A stretch of DNA of 64,000 bases from a virus: the IMG/VR virus record IMGVR_UViG_3300009151_003179, positions 106,964-170,963 of that record, one strand, 5' to 3'. Below the pieces are notes generated by a model, which did not search any database, had not been told where the DNA came from, and worked only from the letters and a program-made list of their open reading frames with translations. Made by a program: the position numbers and the translations under genes. Of the stretch, positions 1 to 7,800 are shown in pieces (the stretch's first letter is position 1; each line of letters starts with the position of its first letter).

Positions 1-2038
1 CAGTACCAGAACTAGACAGTACTACAGGATTATAAGCAAACAAATTACGGGTAACTACTATACCGGTGCCACTATTAGATTGTTGCTGAGTTTCAACCTC
101 TAGTGTGGTAGGTGGTTTTAATATAACAACTTGTGTTGATTGCGTTTCTTGTTGTAGTACTGGAGGGATATACACAAACTGCGGAGTTTGTATTACATTG
201 ATAGAATGTGATAATGCTTGTTGTGAATCCTGTTGTTGTACTTGAGGACCTGCTCTACTTCCCTGTTGTTGTGTTTGCATACTATTTTGCGTAGTTTGTT
301 GTTGATTAAATTGTGTTGATGATTGTATACTCGTTTGTGTTGATTGACTAGCAAATGTAGCGGATGTAGTTGCGCTACTAGCACTCATATCTTGGTTCAT
401 ACTAACTAAAGCGTTACTAGTAGCTTGTGAACTTTGCATTGTATTTTCTAATGTTTTTGCGGCATTAGATACTGCGACATTTTGTGTAGCTTTATCTTTA
501 TCTTGTGAAGATTTAACGACACTCATTGCTAACTTACTAGGGCCAGCGCCGCCACCTGATTGTTGTTGATTTGATGATCCGGATGCTTGAGTTTGTGCTG
601 GACCACCTGCAGGTCCGGGTGATCCTGTTGGTGCAGGTTGTGATGGATCTGATTGTGCCACTGCTGTTTGCTGATTTGAATCTTGTGGTGGACTTGATTG
701 TTGCTGTTGTTGCTGTTGCGATTGTTGTTGAGTTTGTTCTGGTTGTGTATTACCCTGATTTTGATCTAGTTGTCCAGTATTAGCAGACATTGAGGTTCCA
801 CCTGAGGATACAATAGCACCTGAGGCACTAGCAACTGTTGATCCTAATAACATATTCTTAGCAAACGCAACAGCATATCCAGAACACGATGCATTATACA
901 ATGGATTAGATACACACGGATCTGCTGTATAGACTAAACTTGCTGAAAAATTACCTACAGATGATCCTGTACCTGAAGTGTTGCCAGTAAGGCTTACTCT
1001 GCCTAACGATATTTGATTCAAACTAGTTGGCAACAAATACTGTCCACTTACTGATCCACTAGTTCCATCACCGGATAATGTATTACTTTTTGAATATATT
1101 GTTTGATTATTACTATTAGTAAGTCGTGCCGTAGCACTTACTTGGGCTGGAATATTCATATACCAACTACAAGAACCATCTTGGTTAGTAGCTGTACAAC
1201 CGTACCAACTTTGTCCTACATTGTAATCAAAACCATAATTAAAGCCGTGTACAGTAGCACCAATACCGCCGTTCTTTAATGCTGTATTGATAGCAAATGA
1301 TTGATTTACAGCACTACCCCATACATTACTATTGAAAAGATTGTCACCGGTCGCAACTGTACTAAACTTAGGACAAGTTGTACTATAAGCAGGATTGAGG
1401 GCACATGGATCAACACGATATTTTAAACTGAAGCTGACATTATAAATTTCAGGACCATAGTTTCCAGCCCAGAAGTTTGTATCTCTACCTACAAATCCTA
1501 CTTGTGCGTTAGTATAATTTGATGCGGCAACTGGGTTAGCAAATGTTTCACTGAAGTTAAAGTTAGTCCAGTTATATTTTCTATTGGTTTGGTTTGTATA
1601 ATCATAGTTAGCCATTAGACCCGAACTGCCATATAACTTAACATAAGCGGCTAGGTAATCTTGTTGGCCGTTATCCCACCCATTGCCGTTCTTGGCTGTA
1701 AACCCAAAGTTGAATCCACTAAGTTGTACACCATTACCGCCGGCAGCCAATGCTTTGTTTATGTTAACCACTTGATTTAAATCTACTTGGCCATAAGAAT
1801 AGTTAATATATCCTCCGGGTCTAACACTGGGGTTTGGCCCGCAATTGCCTGCACCACCGGCACCAAAACATACTTGATTAACATAGACGCCATTATTCCA
1901 AGTGCTGGTTGTATCCGTAGCAGAATTACCGTAATTTATTAAATTACCGGTAGTACTATCTACTTGACTATTACTTGAAAGCGTTATGAATGAGAACGCC
2001 AAGCAAAGCGCCAAAGCCAACTTTCTTGTAAGTGTCAT
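1..2038 (-). CDS. Secreted Gln/Ser-rich protein, 3' end outside window
   Basis: The frame is open from the ATG at 2038 to the window edge, about 679 residues, with no stop seen. The N-terminus (MTLTRKLALALCLAFSF...) is a Sec-type signal peptide with a basic start and a hydrophobic core; cleavage is likely near SNSQ. The next part holds two related copies of a Cys-containing module, marked DPCALNPAYSTTC and DPCVSNPLYNASC, each preceded by a Gly/Asn/Tyr-rich beta-type stretch with NFGF or NYGF motifs. From about residue 430 the protein becomes Gln/Ser/Thr-rich with polyglutamine runs and no obvious fold. Its first 68 bases overlap the end of the upstream secreted Asn-rich gene in another frame, so the pair is probably translationally coupled. 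Function is unknown. An envelope-targeted or virion-associated surface role is only a guess from the signal peptide. Confidence 0.75.
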   Translation of the reverse strand, partial: MTLTRKLALALCLAFSFITLSSNSQVDSTTGNLINYGNSATDTTSTWNNGVYVNQVCFGAGGAGNCGPNPSVRPGGYINYSYGQVDLNQVVNINKALAAGGNGVQLSGFNFGFTAKNGNGWDNGQQDYLAAYVKLYGSSGLMANYDYTNQTNRKYNWTNFNFSETFANPVAASNYTNAQVGFVGRDTNFWAGNYGPEIYNVSFSLKYRVDPCALNPAYSTTCPKFSTVATGDNLFNSNVWGSAVNQSFAINTALKNGGIGATVHGFNYGFDYNVGQSWYGCTATNQDGSCSWYMNIPAQVSATARLTNSNNQTIYSKSNTLSGDGTSGSVSGQYLLPTSLNQISLGRVSLTGNTSGTGSSVGNFSASLVYTADPCVSNPLYNASCSGYAVAFAKNMLLGSTVASASGAIVSSGGTSMSANTGQLDQNQGNTQPEQTQQQSQQQQQQQSSPPQDSNQQTAVAQSDPSQPAPTGSPGPAGGPAQTQASGSSNQQQSGGGAGPSKLAMSVVKSSQDKDKATQNVAVSNAAKTLENTMQSSQATSNALVSMNQDMSASSATTSATFASQSTQTSIQSSTQFNQQQTTQNSMQTQQQGSRAGPQVQQQDSQQALSHSINVIQTPQFVYIPPVLQQETQSTQVVILKPPTTLEVETQQQSNSGTGIVVTRNLFAYNPVVLSSSGT

Positions 2039-3362
2039 CTATTTCTTCCTTTTGAAGTTTTGGTAACTTATCTGGATTTGCTTCCCAAGCTGCCTTAGCT
2101 TGTTCACCGATCTTACCTTCGTATGGGCAAGGGGTACCTGCAGCCAACATAGCATCAAATACTCTTCGGTCTTGACACATGGTAGCAACAGCGGCTACTT
2201 TCATACCCATGTCATATAGTGTTTTAGATAACTTTAATCGTTCACAATTTAAATCACGACTAGTACTACCTGCACCAACACCAAATATTTGTGTTTGAAT
2301 ACTACCACTTGTACCAGTACTACATAAATCAGCATTACCACCACTCATCATTGCTGGAGCCACCGCAGTTGGTGGAGGTTGAATAACTTTCTGTGTGACC
2401 ACACTTTCGTTTTTATTAATATTAGTCACTTCACCGCTGTTAATGTTTTGATTGACATTAGCATTTTGATTAACATTAGTGCTTGTACTAGTATTGTTGT
2501 TGTTATTTGTCATAGTACCGTTGTTGGTATTTTGATTAATGTTAGTCATTGTACCACTATTGATGTTAGTGTTTGTGTTACTTGTTGTAGCCGTAGTGTT
2601 ATTGATATTACGGTTAGTCATATCACCGGTATTAACATTGTTATTAGTATTTGTACTTGTGCTAGTGTTAACATTGTTGTTATTGTTAGTCATTGTACCA
2701 TATTGATAATTTGTGTTAGTACTTGTGCTAACGTTATTGTTGTTATTAGTATTAGTGCTTGTGCTAACATTATTGTTATTGTAAGTCATTGTACCACTAT
2801 TAATATTGTTATTTGTATTAACTGATGTACTTGCTGATGTACTGTTATTATTATTGTTAAACGTTTGAGTTCCGCTGTTTACATTATTGTTAGTATTAAC
2901 ATTGGTGCTCGAACTAGTGCTGGTATTAACATTGTTATTGTTGTTGGTCATAGTACCAGTATTAACGTTGTTATTGTTAAACGTTTGTGTTCCACTGTTG
3001 ACGTTGTTATTATTGTTTGTATAGGTAACACTACCACTCATAACGTTGTTATTGTTATTGTTGTTGGTCATTGTGCCACTGTTAACATTGTTATTGTTGT
3101 TGGTGTTAGTTGTGCCACCTGTTAAGTTGGTATTATTGTTATTAGTAATAGTTCCGCTGTTAACATTGTTAGTGTTAACTGTACTTACACTATTACTGGT
3201 ACTGTTAGTATCAACCAAAGATTTACTATCATAAGTACCCTGATTAATAACCGTACTTGTTCCGGTAGTTGTTCCACCAGTAGAACCTGATGTAGTAGTA
3301 GTTTGTGCTTGCGTAGTGAATGCCATACCCAGCATGGCAACTATAGCGAGAATCTTTTTCAT
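1971..3362 (-). CDS. Secreted Asn/Thr-rich repeat protein with Cys C-terminal domain
   Basis: The ATG at 3362 gives 463 residues beginning MKKILAIVAMLGMAFTTQAQ, a textbook Sec signal peptide with an AQA-type cleavage site. An in-frame ATG at 3374 is less likely because it abuts the AGAGG ribosome site. Residues of about 30-330 are low-complexity tandem repeats built from NNNNVNSGTMTNNNN units. The last roughly 125 residues form a different, compact-looking domain with four cysteines (DLCST, LNCERL, ATMCQD, TPCPYE) and a Lys/Glu-rich tail. The long Asn/Thr stretch suggests an extended, possibly beta-solenoid or disordered spacer. A candidate late promoter (AATAAATA, 3388-3395) lies just upstream. 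The downstream secreted gene starts inside this one. I do not recognise a function; periplasmic or cell-surface placement is inferred from the signal peptide only. Confidence 0.8.
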   Translation of the reverse strand: MKKILAIVAMLGMAFTTQAQTTTTSGSTGGTTTGTSTVINQGTYDSKSLVDTNSTSNSVSTVNTNNVNSGTITNNNNTNLTGGTTNTNNNNNVNSGTMTNNNNNNNVMSGSVTYTNNNNNVNSGTQTFNNNNVNTGTMTNNNNNVNTSTSSSTNVNTNNNVNSGTQTFNNNNNSTSASTSVNTNNNINSGTMTYNNNNVSTSTNTNNNNNVSTSTNTNYQYGTMTNNNNNVNTSTSTNTNNNVNTGDMTNRNINNTTATTSNTNTNINSGTMTNINQNTNNGTMTNNNNNTSTSTNVNQNANVNQNINSGEVTNINKNESVVTQKVIQPPPTAVAPAMMSGGNADLCSTGTSGSIQTQIFGVGAGSTSRDLNCERLKLSKTLYDMGMKVAAVATMCQDRRVFDAMLAAGTPCPYEGKIGEQAKAAWEANPDKLPKLQKEEIDDTYKKVGFGALLGVLIHNAFK

Positions 3363-3387
3363 TTTTATTATCATCCTCTAGAGATAA

Positions 3388-3395
3388 TATTTATT
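3388..3395 (-). promoter_or_regulatory. T4-type late promoter (AATAAATA)
   Basis: Reads AATAAATA on the minus strand. If its last base is -6, as in T4 late promoters, transcription starts near 3382, giving a 20-base leader that begins TCTAGAGGATG with the ribosome site near its 5' end. This favours the start at 3362. Confidence 0.55.
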
Positions 3396-3471
3396 TGTTT
3401 TTTAGTTGAGAAATATCAAGCTTTATTAAATAGGAAAGGCTCTTAGAGCCTTTCGTTTTGACTTTGATAAA

Positions 3472-4410
3472 TTATATACTATAATTTGAGGCGGCTAGTG
3501 CATATCTAGCAGTACCAACACCAGTAACGTCATTAGCAACTACACCGGTGTTTGATACTAGGTTAGTTATTGCTGTTACACTTGCAGGTGAAAGTATCCT
3601 TCCATATCCAAATATTGCAGTATCTAAACCATAACCTGCGGCTGCTAGAATATATCTAGCGGTACCAACACCAGATGTATTAGTTGCAACTACACCTGTA
3701 TTTGATACTTTATTGGTTATTGAAACATTTGGATTTCCACCATAACCAAAAATAGCTTTATCTGTGCCATAAGTTGCGGCTGCTAATTGAGTTCTGGCAG
3801 TACCAACACCTGCAGTATCAGTAGCAACTACACCGGTATTACTTACTAGATTGGTTATTGAAACTGGACCAACTGCGCCGTCTTCTCCAAATCCAAAAAT
3901 TGCTTTATCTGTACCATAACCTGCGGCTGCTAGTGCATATCTAGCAGTACCAACACCGGAAACGTCGGTGGAGACTACACCTGTGTTACTTACTAGGTTA
4001 GTTACTGCTGAGTAGGAGTAGGTATATCCATATCCAAATATAGCTTTATCAGTACCATAACCTGCCGCTCCTAGTTGACTTCTAGCAGTCCCTACTCCCG
4101 TAGTATCTGTAGCAACTACCCCTGTATTACTTACTAAATTGGTCATTGATACAAGTCCGGAGTTGTTAAATCCATATCCAAATAGTGCTTTATCAGTACC
4201 ATAGCCCGCTGCCGCTAGTTCATCTCTAGCAGTACCGACTCCTGTTGTATCGGTTGCAACAACCCCAGTGTTACTTACTAGATTAGTTATTGATATATAT
4301 GATGGGCTGGAATATCCATATCCAAAGATTGCTTTATAAGAGGGTGGGGGAGGTGCTGTAATTGCAAATCCACCACTGAAATTTACACCTGAAAAAATTA
4401 TGTCTGCCAT
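3472..4410 (-). CDS. Fibre-like protein with six tandem repeats
   Basis: 312 residues. After a short lead (MADIIFSGVNFSGG...) and a Pro run, the protein consists of six repeats of about 45-50 residues. Each starts with YGTDKAIFGYG or a variant and ends with SNTGVVATDTTGVGTAR. The middle of each repeat varies in length and sequence while the flanks are nearly invariant. This is the pattern of repetitive tail-fibre or receptor-contact proteins, and six repeats would fit a six-bladed beta-propeller, though the fold is an inference. No enzymatic motif is seen. The gene has its own late promoter at 4430-4437 and a leader that begins with the ribosome site AAGGAT. It is separated from the tmRNA by a strong terminator. 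Confidence 0.7.
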   Translation of the reverse strand: MADIIFSGVNFSGGFAITAPPPPSYKAIFGYGYSSPSYISITNLVSNTGVVATDTTGVGTARDELAAAGYGTDKALFGYGFNNSGLVSMTNLVSNTGVVATDTTGVGTARSQLGAAGYGTDKAIFGYGYTYSYSAVTNLVSNTGVVSTDVSGVGTARYALAAAGYGTDKAIFGFGEDGAVGPVSITNLVSNTGVVATDTAGVGTARTQLAAATYGTDKAIFGYGGNPNVSITNKVSNTGVVATNTSGVGTARYILAAAGYGLDTAIFGYGRILSPASVTAITNLVSNTGVVANDVTGVGTARYALAASNYSI

Positions 4411-4429
4411 ACTATATTATCCTTTAATG

Positions 4430-4437
4430 TATTTATC
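4430..4437 (-). promoter_or_regulatory. T4-type late promoter (GATAAATA)
   Basis: GATAAATA on the minus strand, 19 bases before the ATG at 4410. The predicted start near 4424 gives a 14-base leader beginning AAGGAT. It directly follows the U-tract of the tmRNA terminator, so one transcript ends exactly where the next begins. Confidence 0.7.
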
Positions 4438-4466
4438 AAAAAGAATAGGCTCCGAAGAGCCTATTC
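4438..4466 (-). terminator. Rho-independent terminator with UUCG loop
   Basis: On the minus strand a perfect 10-bp stem (GAATAGGCTC / GAGCCTATTC) closes a C(UUCG)G tetraloop and is followed by five Ts. It lies just after the coding piece of the tmRNA and is the strongest intrinsic terminator in the window. Confidence 0.9.
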
Positions 4467-4810
4467 TGCTATTTTCTGTTACGAGGGATAACTCCCCTAG
4501 CTGCCTTTATCAGGCCGCAATGCTAAACTGTGAGTCGTTTGCGGTTACTTTTTTTGCTTCTACGACCGGGTTGCCCCAATCCTACGGCTTCTGCTTTGCC
4601 GAGCTGTCCACTCTGTTACTTGTTGCCCTGTCGAAACTTTTCAGGCCCATCATAAAAAGAATATTAAAAAAACCAAAATAATAACACTCAATATTCCACA
4701 TGTATATTGATATTTTACTTCAGGATCCATATTGTCTCCTTATGGTGGACCTGGGGAGATTCGCACTCCCGTCCAGAACACCTTTCCCGTTACTTCATAC
4801 AGCAATAACT
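4467..4810 (-). ncRNA. ssrA: Circularly permuted (two-piece) tmRNA
   Basis: Read on the minus strand, the part that is normally the 3' end comes first. It has a T-arm (GGGAG / CTCCC around loop TGCGAAT, 4754-4770), then CAGGTCC, A and an encoded CCA (4743-4753). An AT-rich spacer of about 95 bases follows (4649-4742). Then comes the normally 5' part: GGGCCTG (4642-4648), a tmRNA-like TTTCGACAGGG segment, and the tag reading frame. GGGCCTG pairs with CAGGTCC over seven positions, with G-U at the third pair, the alanine identity element. The tag reads ANDSQFSIAA and ends in tandem stops TGA TAA. The wording around the resume codon (CGCAAACGAC) and the 3' part (GGACGGGAG...CTCCCCAGGTCCACCA) closely resemble E. 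coli ssrA. The mature RNA should be two pieces after spacer removal, rescuing stalled ribosomes. The 5' boundary (about 4808) is approximate. One oddity: T-loop position 55 is G, not U. Confidence 0.88.
4510..4542 (-). other. tmRNA proteolysis-tag reading frame
   Basis: The resume codon GCA at 4540-4542 opens an 11-codon frame encoding ANDSQFSIAA, then TGA followed in frame by TAA. Length, the AND start and the AA end match proteobacterial SsrA degrons (E. coli ANDENYALAA), so tagged proteins would be expected to be substrates of host ClpXP-type proteases. The sequence upstream in this frame (AAA AAA GTA ACC) is also open but is read as the pre-resume segment by alignment with E. coli. Confidence 0.85.
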
Positions 4811-7800
4811 TCAATTGTATTTAGCATTGAAATACTTTTTTAACCAAGGCCAATCATAACTTAGACGCAATTTGCCTAACTCACCATTGACTTGTTCAAC
4901 ATATTCTACAGCATGTTTTGCACCATCGATACTATATTGGGCATAGTCACCCTCACCCACAGTTGACCATATCTTTAATCGTTGTTTGCTATCAGGACTA
5001 TCATCTAGTTTTAACTTGATAACTTCACGGAAACTGGTACGCCATGTACTAAATTCATCAGTGTTATATCGTGCTACACCCGAATTAATCTCTACAACTT
5101 CATGCTCATTGTCTAATGTAAAGTCCAAACCTTTACCCATATTACTTAACGTAATCTGTTTATGGTATGCAATCATAGCTTGGTGACCATACACTAATCC
5201 ATTTACAGGGTTACTTGCGTAGAAGATATAATGTTTAGGTATCTGTAATCTATCTGGTTGCCATGTAAAATCAAATTTACTATTGATACGTAACTTAGCA
5301 AACACTGTAAACATCCAAGGTGTTTCACTAGCTGTTGCGGCTGCATGATAAGCCTGAACACGACCATTTACACCATCAACACGAACAACACGATTAGGCA
5401 ATCCTTTAGTCACGTTTAGTAAGTGTTCATAGTTCTCATCAGCTCCAACTTCACCGTTGCTAAGGAAAACTATATCCAGTGGCTTAGACTGTATTAGTTT
5501 ATCAGCTTTACTGATGTATGGATAATCATACAACTCTTTCTTAACATATTCTTTAGCTTCTTTCGGCACAATAATACGTGTGCCACCGGTAGTAGTAATT
5601 AATATGTTTTTAGATTCTTTAGACCATAAACTTATTGGTTCATTGTCAACAACTTTTATTTCTTTGTTGTCTTCCGTGACAAACGTAGCATAAGGCCAAT
5701 TAAAATCAGTATTAGTAATAGAGACATGTGTATCGCTTTCAGTTATAAAGTTTGGAGCAGGTAAACGCTTTACTCTTTGATGTTGGTTAAAGTTAATTTT
5801 CTCAATTTTTTCTAAATTATCTAATTCTTCTATCAGCATACGTAATTTATTGACATTGATAAAGAATGTATCACCAAACTTTTGCAAGTTACTAGGGAAT
5901 ACATGCAATTGTTCCAGTGAAAACGGATCACATATGTATGTAAAATCAAAATTAGTATAGTCACATATAGAACTACATACCCAAACATAATGTTCTTTTT
6001 TAATACCTAACTCATACAACATATTTTTTAATGTAGTTAGGTAATCATTATCATATTTAATAACTTCAACATTCTTTTTAGTTTTATTTTCTAATAATGA
6101 TGTAATATTATCAGTAGTATCATTACCGTAATCAATCAAATAAACGTCATACAAGCAGTTACTAGCGACCGCTCGCTTTGTTTTTACAAAGTTAAGATTA
6201 CTTAAATGTTCTATAATTTTAATATGTTTAGTATCTTCTATGAATGTTTCTTTATTGACCATAAAGGTAGTTCCCCAATGGCTCCATTGTGTTCCAAATA
6301 TATGAACCATTTTCATTTGCCATGGGCTAGGATAATAGTCAAATGTAAAATTTGTATAATCTAATTCACTATTCAGTATCCAACATACTTCAGTTTCAGA
6401 CTTGTTAAGACAACGATTAATAGTATCAACCCAGCTATTTAAATAACGTGTTTTTTGTATTTTTGGATAGCGTTGTTTTAATTCTTCGAATCTTTGTTGG
6501 CTTTCATTGTTGTTCTTATCAACAAAAAACATTGATAGGTTACTGTCGATTTCCACTGTTTGTTCTTCAACATAGTTAAATTCTCTATGACCCATAGTGT
6601 ATAATGGTCCGTTAACATAATAAGTTTGTGTGTTCTTACTATATTCGTTACCAAATACATTTATGTGCCTAAAGTTTTCACTATTTGGTCTCCAGTTAAA
6701 ATCAAATTTATCATAATTTAAGTCAGGGTTGATGACCCAAAATACTTCATCCGGATGTTCTGCAATCAAATCCTCAAGTGTTGTTTTAAGTTTATAACGA
6801 TTAACTGTATTACGGTTTGTAGTAATTGTAGTTTCTGTTCGTTCCATCAACACAACTTCAGTTGCGCCTGGCACAGTGTATCTAGGACCATTATCTGCCC
6901 ACTGGTAAATTTGAGGAGGACTATGTGGATTAGGTCTCCAACTAAAATCAAATGTATTGTAATCGTCTACATTACTCACATGCCAATTTTTTAATTCTGG
7001 TTTAGTAATAGCAACAATGCTTTTAACATATTTTCGTTCTGATGCCCCATAAGTCCAATATTCTACTGTAGGTTCTACTGTAGCGTCATTCCATTTGTTA
7101 CCAAAAACATATACATATGGTGGACTTTTGGGATCAGGTCTCCATGAATAATCAAAATTGTCAACAGGTATTACTACTAGCCACTTGTTCATATCAGGTA
7201 ATGTAGTTGCTACTACATCATCCATATATTTAAATTCAGTAGCACCTGGACAAGTGTAAGTGATAGTAGGTTCACGTACAGCATCGTTATATTTGTTACC
7301 CCATACATAGATATACGCAGGTTCACGCGGATCAGGTCTCCAGCTAAAATCAAATGAAGATTTATCAACTGGTATAAGAGTTTCCCATCTATTAAGCTGT
7401 GGCTTTACATCAACTATACCTACATATTTGCGTTCTGTTGCACCTGGTACATGATATTCTAATGTAGGTTCTACTTCTGCCGGAACATATTTGTTTCCCC
7501 ATGTATATATGTAGGGTTTTTCAGTCTCATCGGGATGCCAACTAAGTTGGTCTTCTACTACAGCCTGATGTATAACCCAATTATCCTTTGTAGGCAGTGC
7601 TTTTGCTCTGGTTGCGTCAATATATTTTACAGCACTGTTCTCATTTACACCGTCTGCATAATATACAGGGCCGCCCGTCTTTTGCCATTGTGTTCCAAAT
7701 TTATATATGTATGGTATATCTTCGATATCAGGATGCCAACTAAAATCAAACTCGGATGTGTCAATACTATCCGGTGTGAACCAACTTGCCATGATATTAT

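Noticed and set aside
2450-3200. CRISPR-like regular short repeats
   Set aside because: The repeats are in frame, degenerate and encode Asn/Thr-rich protein; there are no constant repeats with unique spacers.
4400-4681. 93-residue plus-strand ORF
   Set aside because: It lies opposite the tmRNA and its terminator; the composition follows the RNA, there is no ribosome site, and the tmRNA evidence is much stronger.
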